Of a stretch of DNA of 64,000 nt, positions 52,508 through 62,174 are shown in pieces (position 1 is the first letter of the stretch; each line of letters starts with the position of its first letter). The position numbers and the translations under genes are program-made. Below the pieces are notes generated by a model. That model worked only from the letters and a program-made list of their open reading frames with translations. It made no database searches and was not told where the DNA came from. Source of the stretch: Micromonospora echinospora (GTDB lineage: Bacteria; Actinomycetota; Actinomycetes; Mycobacteriales; Micromonosporaceae). The DNA lies in contig NZ_JACHJC010000001.1 in the NCBI RefSeq assembly GCF_014203425.1, positions 6,403,501 to 6,467,500 on the forward strand. Direction: 5' to 3'.

Positions 52508-53034
52508 CAGCGGGCCCCCGTGCTCTCGAGATCGCTCAGGAACCGGTCGACGGTGCCCTTGCGACGCGCCTCGTCGGCGAGCGACTCACCGACGATCTTG
52601 CTGGCCAGGTCCACCGCGATGGTGCCCACCTCGGTGCGCAGCTCGCGCACGATGGTGGCCCGCTCGGCGGCGAGCTGCTCCTTGCCGGCGGCGATGATCC
52701 GGTCGGACTCCTCACGCGCCTTGGCGAGGATGTCCTGCCGGATGCCGTCGGCGTCGGCCCGCGCGTCGTCGCGGATCTTGGCGGCGTCGGTACGCGCCTC
52801 CGCGAGCTGGGCCCGGTACTGCTCGAGCAGCTGGTTCGCCTCGGCCTGGGCCGCCTCGGCGCGCTTGATGCCACCCTCGATCGCGTCGACCCGCGCCTGG
52901 TACATCGCCTCCATACGGGGCATGACGAACTTCAGCAGGACGAAGACGAGCAGGGCGAAGGAGATCGTTCCGACGACCATCTCCTGCCAGATCGGCAAGA
53001 TCGGATTGTGCGCGCCTTCGGCGGCGAGATACAT
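52507..53034 (-). CDS. atpF: ATP synthase F0 b subunit
   Basis: 175 residues. One N-terminal membrane helix (MVVGTISFALLVFVLLKFVM) is followed by a long amphipathic stalk helix: ARVDAIEGGIKRAEAAQAEA, then NQLLEQYRAQLAEARTDAAK. It forms the peripheral stalk with delta. The stop overlaps the atpH start by one base. Confidence 0.95.
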   Translation of the reverse strand: MYLAAEGAHNPILPIWQEMVVGTISFALLVFVLLKFVMPRMEAMYQARVDAIEGGIKRAEAAQAEANQLLEQYRAQLAEARTDAAKIRDDARADADGIRQDILAKAREESDRIIAAGKEQLAAERATIVRELRTEVGTIAVDLASKIVGESLADEARRKGTVDRFLSDLESTGAR

Positions 53035-53063
53035 GTCAGACCTCCGGGTCGGGAGAGCTCGCG

Positions 53064-53321
<258 letters not shown>

Positions 53322-53381
53322 TCACGTGTACGCGGTCGGTACCAGATGCTTGGCCGGGCCGGGTGCCCGCCGAGCCGGATC

Positions 53382-54182
53382 TCAGTGCTCGTCGGCCAGC
53401 GACGTGCCGATGTAGTTGGCGCTCAGCGTGACGAAGACGTATGCCTGCAGCACCGCCACCAGCGCCTCGAAGAAGGCCATCACGATCGCCATCGCGAAGG
53501 AGAAGACCGAGGTCGCCTGGACGAAGATGCTGCTCGACCCGAGCATCACGAAGCCGCCGACGGTGAAGACCAGCAGGAGCAGGTGGCCGGCGAACATGTT
53601 GGCGAAGAGCCGCAGTGCCAGGGTGACCGGGCGGACGACGAAGTTCTGCAGGAACTCGATCGGAATCAGCAGGAAGTGCATCGGCCACGGCACGCCGGGC
53701 AGGATGAGGCTCTGCTTGAGGTACTTGCCGAGGCCGTGCTTGCGGATGCCGACGTAGTTGTACATGACGTACGAGATGGCGGCGAGCACGATCGGGAACG
53801 CGATGTGCGAGTTCGGCGAGATCTGCAGGCCGGGCACGATGCTGAAGATGTTGGTCAGCAGGATGAAGCTGAACAGCACGGTGAGGTAGGGCGCGAAGCG
53901 GATGCCAGCGTTGCCCATCTGCTCACGGGCGATGTTGTCCCGGACGAGCCCGTAGACCGCCTCCGCGGCCCACTGGCCCTTGCCCGGCACCAGCTTCGGC
54001 TTCCGGTACGCGGTCACGAAGAAGACGATCAGCAGCGCGACGGCGATCCAGATCATGATGCTGAACTTGGTGACCCAGGGGCCGGCCACGTCCGGCGGGT
54101 AGAAATCCCCGACGCTGGGGGGCCAGGGAAGGTCCTGGGCGACGACCAGCTGTCCGCTCACCGTGTCATCCTCCGCACTCAA
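53382..54182 (-). CDS. atpB: ATP synthase F0 a subunit
   Basis: 266 residues with five to six membrane helices. The essential Arg lies in VTLALRLFANMFAGHLLLL, and FEALVAVLQAYVFVTLSANY forms the last helix with the conserved Gln. The N-terminal soluble stretch ends DFYPPDVAGPWVTKFSI. It heads the core F0 genes, followed by atpE after a 93-nt gap. Confidence 0.96.
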   Translation of the reverse strand: MSAEDDTVSGQLVVAQDLPWPPSVGDFYPPDVAGPWVTKFSIMIWIAVALLIVFFVTAYRKPKLVPGKGQWAAEAVYGLVRDNIAREQMGNAGIRFAPYLTVLFSFILLTNIFSIVPGLQISPNSHIAFPIVLAAISYVMYNYVGIRKHGLGKYLKQSLILPGVPWPMHFLLIPIEFLQNFVVRPVTLALRLFANMFAGHLLLLVFTVGGFVMLGSSSIFVQATSVFSFAMAIVMAFFEALVAVLQAYVFVTLSANYIGTSLADEH

Positions 54183-54203
54183 CAGACCCGCGCGTGCCGG
54201 AAC

Positions 54204-54425
54204 TCAGGCACTGAGCCTCTTCATGATCAGGTAGATCGCCCCGGCCGCGCCGAGCATCATGCCGACGGCGACCCCGATGCCGGCTGGCAGACCGAGGAAC
54301 TGTTCCGCCAACCAGCCGAGGCCACCCCACATCAGAATGCCGGCGAGCAGGTAACCCACGACGGCACCTGCCACACCCTCCGACGAGTGCTCGTCGGACT
54401 TGCGGGAGTGGGGGTCATCGGCCAT
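54204..54425 (-). CDS. atpZ: AtpZ/AtpI-like small membrane protein (F0F1 gene I family)
   Basis: 73 residues from the ATG at 54425. A charged N-terminus (MADDPHSRKSDEHSSEG) precedes two membrane helices, VVGYLLAGILMWGGLGWLAE and GVAVGMMLGAAGAIYLIM. Size, topology and position just ahead of atpB fit PF09527 (AtpZ/ATPase gene 1), linked elsewhere to Mg2+/Ca2+ uptake or F0 assembly. An open frame continues upstream, but that part is Cys/Pro-rich and unlike the family. Confidence 0.78.
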   Translation of the reverse strand: MADDPHSRKSDEHSSEGVAGAVVGYLLAGILMWGGLGWLAEQFLGLPAGIGVAVGMMLGAAGAIYLIMKRLSA

Positions 54426-54584
54426 GACGTGGCGAACAATATCAGCAGGGGCGCGCGGGGATGTGCGGCACCCCCCACACTGCGGACAGCGTGCGGGCCG
54501 TACTGCGGGCGCGTCAACCTCACGCCACGGTACTCCTGTCGCGCCCGTCAGGGCACCCGCCGTACCGGACACGATTCAGCAAAG

Positions 54585-55022
54585 TCACTCGCTGTCGTCG
54601 CGGCGCTCGAATGTGGGCAGCGGGGACCTCATCGCCCAGGTCAGGTGGGCGCCGGTCCACACCACCACGGCCGCGATGATCGCCACGCCCATGTCCGGCA
54701 GGCCGGGCCAGCCGGTGGCCGCCACGGCGGCCATCACCACGCCCAGGATCACGATCTTGGTGGCGTAGGTGACCAGGCCCACCGACATGATCATCCGAGG
54801 GTGGATGGCGTCCGCCCAGGCCACCGAGAGGCTGGAGATCAGGTAGCTGACGATCACCAGCGCCACCCCGGCCGCAAAGCCGGCCGCCCCGGTCGCGCCG
54901 CGCAGCAACGCCGCCGCCGGCACCCCCACCACCGCGAGTGCCGCGCATGCCAGCAACGGTAGCCGCAGATGGTCCAGCCGGGCCCGGATCGCGCCGGGCT
55001 CACCCGCCCGTGGCGCCGTCAT
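54585..55022 (-). CDS. atpI: AtpI-like membrane protein
   Basis: 145 residues. The ATG (55020-55022) overlaps the glyA stop (ATGA). Four membrane helices are visible: [60 protein letters not shown] and [20 protein letters not shown]. The last is followed by an [13 protein letters not shown] tail. Position before atpZ-atpB and topology fit the actinobacterial AtpI (c-ring assembly/accessory) protein. Translation is coupled to glyA. Confidence 0.8.
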   Translation of the reverse strand: MTAPRAGEPGAIRARLDHLRLPLLACAALAVVGVPAAALLRGATGAAGFAAGVALVIVSYLISSLSVAWADAIHPRMIMSVGLVTYATKIVILGVVMAAVAATGWPGLPDMGVAIIAAVVVWTGAHLTWAMRSPLPTFERRDDSE

Positions 55023-56305
55023 CGGGGGTACGCCGGGAAGGCGGCGACCAGCTCGGTGACCTCGCGGGCCACCCCGGCCAGCGTGTCGACGCCACCGGGA
55101 GCGCCGGGATCGGTGCGTACCGCGCGCGCGATCAGCCCGGCGATCCGTCCCATCTCCCCCTCGCGCATGCCCTGGGTGGTCACGCTCGGCGTACCCACCC
55201 GGATGCCGGAGGCGACGAGCGGCGGCTGCGGGTCGTACGGGATGGCGTTCTTGTTGAGCGCGATGCCGGCGGCCTCGCAGCGGGCCTCGGCCTCGGCGCC
55301 GGTCACGCCCGTCTCGCGCAGGTCGAGCAGCGCCAGGTGGGTGTCGGTGCCACCGGAGACCGGCCGCAGGCCCTCCGCGGCCAGACCGTCGGCGAGCGCC
55401 CGCGCGTTCGTCACCACCTGGGCGGCGTACGTGCGGAACTCCGGCTGCGCGGCCTCGCGCAGCGCGACCGCCTTGGCCGCCACCGCGTGCATCAGCGGGC
55501 CGCCCTGGGTGAACGGGAAGACCGCCTTGTCGATCCGCGCGGCCAGCGGCTCCCGGCACAGGATCATGCCGCCGCGCGGGCCGCGCAGCACCTTGTGCGT
55601 GGTCGCGGTGACCACGTCGGCGTGCGGCACCGGGGACGGGATCGCGCCGCCGGCCACCAGGCCGACGAAGTGGGCGGCGTCCACCATCAGGTACGCGCCG
55701 ACCTCGTCGGCGATCTCGCGGAACCGGGCGAAGTCGATGAGCCGGGGGTACGCGGTCGCGCCACAGATGATCAGCTTCGGCCGGTGCGCCCGGGCCAGGT
55801 CACGCACCTCGTCGTAGTCGATCGTCTCGGTGTCCGGCCGGACGGTGTAGCCGACCGGGTGGAACCACTTGCCGGAGAAGTTCACCCGGCTGCCGTGCGT
55901 CAGGTGCCCGCCGTGCGGCAGGTCCATGGCCAGCACCGTGTCGCCCGGCTGCGCCAGGGCGGCGTACGCGGCCAGGTTGGCGCTCGCGCCGGAGTGCGGC
56001 TGGAGGTTGGCGTGCTCGGCGCCGAACAGGTCCTTGGCCCGGGCGATGCCCAGCTCCTCGGCGCGGTCCACCTCGGCACAGCCGCCGTAGTAGCGCCGGC
56101 CCGGGTAGCCCTCGGCGTACTTGTTGGTGAGGGTGGAGCCGAGCGCGGCCAGCACCGCGGGCGAGGTGAGGTTCTCGCTGGCGATCAGTTGCAGGCCGCC
56201 GCGCAGCCGGTCCAGCTCCCCCAGCACCACCTCGGCGATCTCCGGGTCGACGGTACTGAGCTGCTGGAAGTCCGGCCCCCAGAAGGTGTCCCTCGCGTTC
56301 TCCAC
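55019..56305 (-). CDS. glyA: Serine hydroxymethyltransferase
   Basis: 428 residues. The PLP lysine is in [57 protein letters not shown] and [15 protein letters not shown] give the folate and cofactor sites. It converts serine and tetrahydrofolate to glycine and 5,10-methylene-tetrahydrofolate. Its stop overlaps atpI, so expression of a one-carbon enzyme is coupled to the ATP synthase operon. The divergent SDR gene starts only 35 nt away. Confidence 0.96.
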   Translation of the reverse strand: MENARDTFWGPDFQQLSTVDPEIAEVVLGELDRLRGGLQLIASENLTSPAVLAALGSTLTNKYAEGYPGRRYYGGCAEVDRAEELGIARAKDLFGAEHANLQPHSGASANLAAYAALAQPGDTVLAMDLPHGGHLTHGSRVNFSGKWFHPVGYTVRPDTETIDYDEVRDLARAHRPKLIICGATAYPRLIDFARFREIADEVGAYLMVDAAHFVGLVAGGAIPSPVPHADVVTATTHKVLRGPRGGMILCREPLAARIDKAVFPFTQGGPLMHAVAAKAVALREAAQPEFRTYAAQVVTNARALADGLAAEGLRPVSGGTDTHLALLDLRETGVTGAEAEARCEAAGIALNKNAIPYDPQPPLVASGIRVGTPSVTTQGMREGEMGRIAGLIARAVRTDPGAPGGVDTLAGVAREVTELVAAFPAYPR

Positions 56306-56340
56306 AGCGAAGGAGTCTACGGAGCCGCAGACTGGAGACC

Positions 56341-57807
56341 GTGAGATGCCTCGTCACCGGCGCGACCGGCTACATCGGCGGGCGCCTCGCGCCCCGGCTG
56401 CTGGCCGAGGGCCACACCGTACGCTGCCTGGCCCGCACGGCCGGGCGGCTGCGGGACGTGCCCTGGGCGGCCGACGCGGAGGTCGTCGAGGGCGACCTGC
56501 GCCGCCCGGAGACGCTGCCGTCCGCGTTCGAGGGCGTGGAGGTCGCGTACTACCTGGTCCACTCGCTCGGGCAGCGCGGCTTCGAGGCGGCCGACCGGGA
56601 GGCGGCGACCAACTTCGCCGAGGCGGCGCGCGCCGCGGGCGTACGCCGGATCGTGTACCTCGGCGGGCCGGAGCCGGCGGAGCGCGACGGCCTGCCGTCG
56701 GCGCACCTGCGCTCCCGGGCGGAGGTCGCGCGGATCCTGCTGGACAGCGGCGTGCCGACGGCGGTGCTGCGCGCCGCGGTGATCATCGGATCCGGCTCGG
56801 CCTCGTTCGAGATGCTGCGGTACCTGACCGAGCGGCTGCCGGCGATGGTCACACCACGCTGGGTACGCAACCGGATCCAGCCGATCGCGGTCCGGGACGT
56901 GCTGCGCTACCTGGCCGGATGCGCGCACCTGCCGCCGGAGGTGAACCGGGCCTTCGACATCGGCGGCCCGGACGTGCTGACCTTCACCGAGATGATGCAG
57001 CGCTACGCCCGGGTGGCCGGGCTGCGGCACCGGGTCATCCTGCCGGTACGCCCGCTCACGCCGTCGCTCTCCTCGCACTGGGTCGGCCTGATCACGCCGG
57101 TGCCGAACGCGATCGCCCGGCCGCTGGTGGAGAGCCTGGTGCACGAGGCGGTGGCGCACGAGCACGACATCGCGGCGTACGTGCCGGACCCGCCCGAGGG
57201 GCTGACCGGCTTCGACCAGGCGGTCGCGCTGGCGCTGACGAAGGTACGCGACGCGCAGGTGGAGACGCGCTGGTCGAACGCGAGCGGCCCGGACGCGCCC
57301 GCCGAGCCGCTGCCCTCGGACCCGCGCTGGTCCGGTGGCACCGCCTACACCGACCTGCGGGAGCGGGCGGTGGACGCGCCACCGGAGGCGCTGTGGCGGG
57401 TCATCGAGGGCGTCGGCGGCGAGAACGGCTGGTACTCGTTCCCGCTCGCCTGGTCGGTGCGCGGCTGGATGGACCGGCTGATCGGCGGCGTCGGGCTGCG
57501 CCGGGGCCGGCGCGACCCGCACCGGCTCCAGGTCGGCGAGGCGCTGGACTTCTGGCGGGTCGAGGAGATCGTCCCGGGCGAACTGCTCCGGCTGCGCGCC
57601 GAGATGCGACTGCCCGGCCGGGCCTGGCTGGAGATGCGCGCCGAGCCGGACGGGGACGGCGGCAGCCGCTACGTCCAGCGCGCCGTGTTCCTTCCGCGCG
57701 GCCTGCCCGGCCATCTCTACTGGGCCTCGGTGGCGCCGTTCCACGCCGTCGTCTTCGGCGGCATGGCCCGCAACATCGCCCGGGGGGCCGAAAACCCTGG
57801 CAGTTAG
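56341..57807 (+). CDS. SDR (NmrA-like) protein fused to a DUF2867 domain
   Basis: 488 residues, GTG start. Residues 1-290 are an NAD(P)-binding atypical [23 protein letters not shown], with [20 protein letters not shown] and IVYLGGPEP. Residues about 330-480 are DUF2867, with [40 protein letters not shown] and [20 protein letters not shown]. This two-domain arrangement is known in bacteria, but the substrate is unknown. Its stop overlaps the stop of the convergent SDR gene within TTAG. Confidence 0.85.
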   Translation: MRCLVTGATGYIGGRLAPRLLAEGHTVRCLARTAGRLRDVPWAADAEVVEGDLRRPETLPSAFEGVEVAYYLVHSLGQRGFEAADREAATNFAEAARAAGVRRIVYLGGPEPAERDGLPSAHLRSRAEVARILLDSGVPTAVLRAAVIIGSGSASFEMLRYLTERLPAMVTPRWVRNRIQPIAVRDVLRYLAGCAHLPPEVNRAFDIGGPDVLTFTEMMQRYARVAGLRHRVILPVRPLTPSLSSHWVGLITPVPNAIARPLVESLVHEAVAHEHDIAAYVPDPPEGLTGFDQAVALALTKVRDAQVETRWSNASGPDAPAEPLPSDPRWSGGTAYTDLRERAVDAPPEALWRVIEGVGGENGWYSFPLAWSVRGWMDRLIGGVGLRRGRRDPHRLQVGEALDFWRVEEIVPGELLRLRAEMRLPGRAWLEMRAEPDGDGGSRYVQRAVFLPRGLPGHLYWASVAPFHAVVFGGMARNIARGAENPGS

Positions 57808-58586
57808 GAAGGAGAGCCGTTCTGCAGCGCGGGGCCGAGGAGCAGTCCCCCGTCGATGACGTACTCGGCGCCGGTGATGAAGGCCGCGTCCGGCGACGTG
57901 AGGAACAACAACAGCGCGGTGATGTCGGCGGGCTGCCCGAGTCGCGGGACGGCGAACGGCTCGGGCGAGTAGAAGTCGGCGATCGGGGTGTCGCTGCCGG
58001 CCGCCGGCTCGGTGATGAACGGCGTGGCGATCACGCCCGGGTGGATCGCGTTGACGCGGATGTTGTCGCGGCCCAGCTCAAGGGCGGCGGTCCGGGTGAG
58101 CCCCCGAACCGCCCACTTGCTGGCCACATAGGGCGCGTAGAAGGCGGTACCGCCCATGCCCATTGTGGAGCCGATGTTGACGATCGCTCCTCCCCCCGCC
58201 CGCCGCAGCGCCGGGGCGGCTGCCTTGATGCCGAGGAACGTGCCGGTGAGGTTGACGTCGAGGATGCGAGCCCACGTGGCCCGGTCGGTGGACTCGATGA
58301 GGGCCGGCGGGTTCTGCACCCCGGCGTTGTTGACCAGGATCGTGAGCGCACCGAATGCCTTCTCGGTCTCCGCGACGGCGGCGGCCCACGACTCCTCCCG
58401 GGAGACGTCCAGGCGGACGAACCGTGCCCGGGGTCCCAACTCGGCGGCCAGGTCGGCGCCACGCTCGGCACTTGTGGCGCCGATGACCACATTGGCGCCT
58501 TCGGCGTGCAGGGCGCGTACGTGGCTGGCCCCCTGCCCGCCGGTGCCGCCGGTCACGAGAACGGTCTGATTGGCGAAGCGGGACAT
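57804..58586 (-). CDS. Short-chain dehydrogenase/reductase
   Basis: 260 residues of the classical SDR type. The cofactor motif is LVTGGTGGQGASHVRALHAE (TGxxxGxG), followed by the NNAG motif in ILVNNAGVQNPPA, catalytic Ser in IVNIGSTMG, and Tyr-x3-Lys in YAPYVASKWAVRGLTR. The terminal VIDGGLLLG is typical. It is divergent from a TetR gene across 125 nt with two palindromic operators, so it is probably the regulated target. The substrate is an alcohol or ketone, possibly a steroid-like molecule; this is not determinable. Confidence 0.9.
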   Translation of the reverse strand: MSRFANQTVLVTGGTGGQGASHVRALHAEGANVVIGATSAERGADLAAELGPRARFVRLDVSREESWAAAVAETEKAFGALTILVNNAGVQNPPALIESTDRATWARILDVNLTGTFLGIKAAAPALRRAGGGAIVNIGSTMGMGGTAFYAPYVASKWAVRGLTRTAALELGRDNIRVNAIHPGVIATPFITEPAAGSDTPIADFYSPEPFAVPRLGQPADITALLLFLTSPDAAFITGAEYVIDGGLLLGPALQNGSPS

Positions 58587-58628
58587 CGGATCCTCCGGTA
58601 GGTGCGAGACGACAACCCGGGGACCGGG

Positions 58629-58650
58629 TGGTGAGTCAGGCGACTCACCA
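58629..58650. promoter_or_regulatory. TetR operator 1
   Basis: TGGTGAGTC-AGGC-GACTCACCA: perfect 9-bp half-sites with a 4-nt centre, 43 nt upstream of the SDR start. Confidence 0.75.
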
Positions 58651-58675
58651 CGTCGAAGCTACGCCTCCCGCAAGT

Positions 58676-58695
58676 GGTGAGTCAACCCACTCACC
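58676..58695. promoter_or_regulatory. TetR operator 2
   Basis: GGTGAGT-CAACCC-ACTCACC: 7-bp half-sites identical to the core of operator 1 but with a 6-nt centre, 17 nt upstream of the tetR start. The two palindromes are centred 46 bp apart. Confidence 0.7.
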
Positions 58696-58711
58696 TCGCT
58701 ATGATGGCCGC

Positions 58712-59338
58712 ATGACCCCAGCGCCGTCGGCCTATCACCAGCGCGTGGCGGAGGAAAAGCGCGCGCTGATCGTGCAGGCCGCCACCGAGCTCTTCCTGGA
58801 GTTGGGCTACGACCGGGCATCACTGGCGCGCGTCGCCGCCGGTGCCGGCGTGTCGAAGGCAACGCTGTTCAAGCAGTTTCCGACGAAGGCAGCACTGTTC
58901 GATGCCATCGTCATCGACTCGTGGGCCAGGAACGACGTGGCCGACGTGCCGCCCCCCGGTGACCTGGCGGCGGGCTTGACGGTTCTCGGGCGGCGCTACG
59001 CGACGCTGTTGAGCCAGCCGGAGATGACCGACCTGTTCCGCATCGTGATCGCCGAACTGCCACGCTTTCCCGAACTGGCCAGAGCGCATTTCTCCCAGGG
59101 CAAACTGCCGTACTTCGAGTCCGTCCGGCTCTACCTCGTGACCGAGCACGAGGCGGGAGCCGCGGACATCGCCGACCCGGAGATGGCCGCCACGCAGTTC
59201 CTCGGGATGATCTCCAATTACCTGCTCTGGCCGCGCCTGGTCCTCCCGGACTGGACGGTCACCGCTGACCGCACGACAGCGGTCGTCGACGAAGCCGTCC
59301 GAACCATGGTTGCGCGGTACGGCAGGTCGACGAGCTGA
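58712..59338 (+). CDS. TetR-family repressor, divergent from the SDR gene
   Basis: 208 residues from the ATG at 58712; a start at 58628 would translate the operators. The HTH region is EKRALIVQAATELFLELGYD followed by RVAAGAGVSKATLFKQFPTK. The C-terminal ligand domain of TetR_C type includes TDLFRIVIAELPRFPELARA and MAATQFLGMISNYLLWPRLV. It likely represses the SDR gene and itself through the paired GTGAGTC palindromes. Confidence 0.9.
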   Translation: MTPAPSAYHQRVAEEKRALIVQAATELFLELGYDRASLARVAAGAGVSKATLFKQFPTKAALFDAIVIDSWARNDVADVPPPGDLAAGLTVLGRRYATLLSQPEMTDLFRIVIAELPRFPELARAHFSQGKLPYFESVRLYLVTEHEAGAADIADPEMAATQFLGMISNYLLWPRLVLPDWTVTADRTTAVVDEAVRTMVARYGRSTS

Positions 59339-59341
59339 CTC

Positions 59342-61450
59342 TCAGTCGCCGGTGCGAGGGCTGGTGTGCTGGAAGGCGACGGCCTCGCCGGGCGGGACGA
59401 AGTCGCGTACCGGCTCGTCGCGCAGCGCCCACGCGAGGATGCGGCCCACCGCGGCGATCTGCCGCTTCTGCACGCCGCCGCCGACCGCGTCCCGGGGGTC
59501 GTCCGGGTTCGCGGCGATCGTCGCCACCGAGAGCTGCGGGGTGAACGCGACAACCGTCTCCGTGGCGTTCCGCTCCGAGCTGCCGGTCTTGCCGGCCACC
59601 GGACGGCGCAGGCCCGGGGCCAACTCCTCGGCCGTGCCGCCGTCGCAGCGCCGGTACATGGACTGGTCGCCGACCGGGCAGCGGCTGGCGTCGGCCGCCG
59701 CGCGGGCGACCTCGGTGTCGAGCACCTGCCGGCAGTCGGTGTTCCCGGCGGCGATCTTCCGGCCGGACGGGTCGGCGATGGAGGTGACCGGCGTGGGCCG
59801 GCACCAGGTGCCCTCGGCGGCCACCGCGGCGTACGCGCCGGCCAGGTCGAGCGGCGTGGTGGCGGAGACGCCGAGCGTGAACGGCCCCCAGCTCTTGGCG
59901 CCCTCGCGGGCCATCCGCTCGTCCTGCGGGGCGCGGAACACGATGCCCAGCCGCTGGGCCATCTCGACCACCCGGTCCGCGCCGACCCGCTCGGTCAGCC
60001 AGGCGAAGTACGTGTTCACCGACCGGCCGAACGCGTCCCACATGTCCCGGTCGCCGTCCATCCAGTAGGTGTTGGCGTTCGCCGGGCACCACCGGCCGCC
60101 ACAGCTGGCAGGGCCGGCGCCGACCGGGTACTGGGTGACGTAGACGCGCGGCGCGTCGAACACGGTGTCCAGCGGCAGCCCGGACTCCAGCGCGGCCAGC
60201 AGGGCGAACAGCTTGAACGTCGAGCCCGCCTGGTAGCCGGTGATGCCGCCACCGCCGGCCACCAGCTGGTTGACAGTGTTCGGGTAGTTCTGCTGCCCGT
60301 CCGGGTTCGCGGCCACGCCGTACGTGCGGTTCACCGCCATGGCCAGCACCCGTCCGGTGCCCGGTTGCACCACAGCGGTCGGCGCGGCGCGCGCGATCGT
60401 CTCCGGGTAGACCTCCCGCACCTGCTCACTCGCCTTGGCCTGCACGTCCGGGTCGAGTGAGGACACGATCGACCAGCCGCCGCGGCGCAGCGTGCGCTGC
60501 CGCTCGTCCACGGTCTTGCCGAACGCCGGCTGGGCGTTCCACCACTGGGTGAACCAGTCGCAGAAGAATCCCCAGTCGTTGTGGTCGGCGGGCACCGCGG
60601 CGCAGTCGTTCGGGGTGGTGTTGGGCTTGAGGGCCAGCTCCGTCGCCTTCGCCGCCTCGGCGTCGGCCGCGCTCGCCCGGCCGGTCTCCACCATCCGGTC
60701 CAGCACGTACGCCCGCCGTTGCACCGCCGAGTCGGCGTCGCCGTTGATCGGGTCGTCCGCCGGGGACCGGACCAGCCCGGCGAGCAGGGCGGCCTGGGCC
60801 AGCGTGAGCCGGTCCGGCGTCGTGGCGAAGTAGCGCTTGCTGGCGGCGGCGATGCCGTACGCCCCGGCGCCGAAGTACGCGATGTTCAGGTAGCGCCCGA
60901 GGATCTCGTCCTTGCCGACCTGCCGTTCCAGCGTCAGCGCGTACCGCATCTCGCGGATCTTGCGTCCGACGGTGATCTCGGTGGCGGCGGCGCGCTGCTC
61001 CTCGGTCAGCCGGGGGTCCCCGGCCAGCGCGTTGCGCACGTACTGCATGGTCAGCGTGGAGGCGCCCTGGCGGGTGCCCTCGCGGCGGTTGGCGGTGAAC
61101 GCCCGCGCGACGCCGCGCACGTCGACGCCGTGGTGCTCGTAGAAGCGCACGTCCTCGGCGGCCACGATGGCGTCGCGCATCACCGGCGCCACCTCGGCGA
61201 CCGGCACGTCCACCCGGTCCTCGACGTAGAACGAGGTGATGAGCGTGCGGCCGTCGTTGGCGTACAGGTTGGAGCGCTGCGCCGGCTGTGGCGCCTTGAG
61301 CGCCTCCGGCAGCGCGGTGTACGGCATCAGGTTCTTCAGGCCCAGCCCGAAGACCAGCGCGGCCGGCAGCGCCGCGACGGCCAGGACCAGCCCGGCGAGC
61401 ACGCCGGCGAGCACAACGGTGAACAGCTTGTTGAGATAGGCCCGGTTCAT
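59342..61450 (-). CDS. Class A bifunctional penicillin-binding protein
   Basis: 702 residues. A short cytoplasmic start and one membrane helix (VVLAGVLAGLVLAVAALPAA) precede the GT51 glycosyltransferase, with its catalytic Glu99 in AAEDVRFYEHHGVD, QGASTLTMQYVRN at 128-140 and RKIREMRYALTLER. The transpeptidase has S410-T-F-K (QAGSTFKLF), S477-V-N and K621-T-G. Six Cys between 283 and 602 may form extracytoplasmic disulfides (for example SCGGRWCP). It polymerises and crosslinks peptidoglycan. It converges with tetR (3-nt gap) and follows the phosphatase gene on the same strand. Confidence 0.94.
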   Translation of the reverse strand: MNRAYLNKLFTVVLAGVLAGLVLAVAALPAALVFGLGLKNLMPYTALPEALKAPQPAQRSNLYANDGRTLITSFYVEDRVDVPVAEVAPVMRDAIVAAEDVRFYEHHGVDVRGVARAFTANRREGTRQGASTLTMQYVRNALAGDPRLTEEQRAAATEITVGRKIREMRYALTLERQVGKDEILGRYLNIAYFGAGAYGIAAASKRYFATTPDRLTLAQAALLAGLVRSPADDPINGDADSAVQRRAYVLDRMVETGRASAADAEAAKATELALKPNTTPNDCAAVPADHNDWGFFCDWFTQWWNAQPAFGKTVDERQRTLRRGGWSIVSSLDPDVQAKASEQVREVYPETIARAAPTAVVQPGTGRVLAMAVNRTYGVAANPDGQQNYPNTVNQLVAGGGGITGYQAGSTFKLFALLAALESGLPLDTVFDAPRVYVTQYPVGAGPASCGGRWCPANANTYWMDGDRDMWDAFGRSVNTYFAWLTERVGADRVVEMAQRLGIVFRAPQDERMAREGAKSWGPFTLGVSATTPLDLAGAYAAVAAEGTWCRPTPVTSIADPSGRKIAAGNTDCRQVLDTEVARAAADASRCPVGDQSMYRRCDGGTAEELAPGLRRPVAGKTGSSERNATETVVAFTPQLSVATIAANPDDPRDAVGGGVQKRQIAAVGRILAWALRDEPVRDFVPPGEAVAFQHTSPRTGD

Positions 61451-61562
61451 CAGCTCTCCCCGCAGGAGCCGGCCGTACGGACCTGTTCAGAATGACCGGA
61501 ATGTTCGCTTTTACCGCCACCTTCCGAGAAAGGCGCAGGAAGTTCGCGAGGAAGGATGAATC

Positions 61563-62174
61563 TCAGGGCAACAGCGCGGCAGCCAGCGGCTGCACCGTCT
61601 CCTCGATCTCGTCCGCGACCCGGCTGAAGCACTGGTCGCCCCGGCCCCACGGGTCGTCCAGATCGTCGGTGGGCAGCGCGGAGGCGTTCTGCCGGGCCGC
61701 GTCGGCGGCCGCCACCAGCGCGACGCCGCGCGCGTACACGGCGTCCGGCGTGGGCTCGGCCGGCGGCAGGGCGGACCGGTCCAGCCCGCCGAGCAGGCGG
61801 CCGAACTCACCCAGCACGAACGTGCGCGCGGCGGCGTCCGGCCGCAACGCCACCACGTACTCCTGCTGGTCGGCGGTGGCGGTGAGCACCAGGTCGGCGG
61901 CGTCGATCAGGTCGGAACGCAGCCGCCGGGCGGCGAACCCCTCGGTGTCGCCGCCGCGCGAGATCACCTGGCGGGCGGCCGGCGGATTCATCTCCTCCCC
62001 CGCGTGCCAGCCGCCGGTGCCGGCGCTGTGGCTGTGCACGAGGGCGTCCGACCCGGCCGGTTCGACGTCGAGGCGGGCCAGCCGCTCCCGGACCGCGAGC
62101 AGCAGCAGCCGCTCGGCCATCGGCGACCGGCAGATGTTGCCCATGCAGACGTGCAGGACGGTGAAGGGCGGCAC
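61563..62174 (-). CDS. Low-molecular-weight protein tyrosine phosphatase-like protein
   Basis: 203 residues, GTG start abutting the stop of the upstream gene. The P-loop C-x5-R is VCMGNICRSPMAE, and the general-acid Asp is in DDLDDPWGRGDQCF. The protein is longer than the usual 150 residues because of an insertion (about 115-165) before the DPW motif. Position after the threonylcarbamoyl-AMP synthase gene is conserved in actinobacteria. Targets may be phosphotyrosine or phosphoarginine proteins. Confidence 0.88.
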   Translation of the reverse strand: MPPFTVLHVCMGNICRSPMAERLLLLAVRERLARLDVEPAGSDALVHSHSAGTGGWHAGEEMNPPAARQVISRGGDTEGFAARRLRSDLIDAADLVLTATADQQEYVVALRPDAAARTFVLGEFGRLLGGLDRSALPPAEPTPDAVYARGVALVAAADAARQNASALPTDDLDDPWGRGDQCFSRVADEIEETVQPLAAALLP

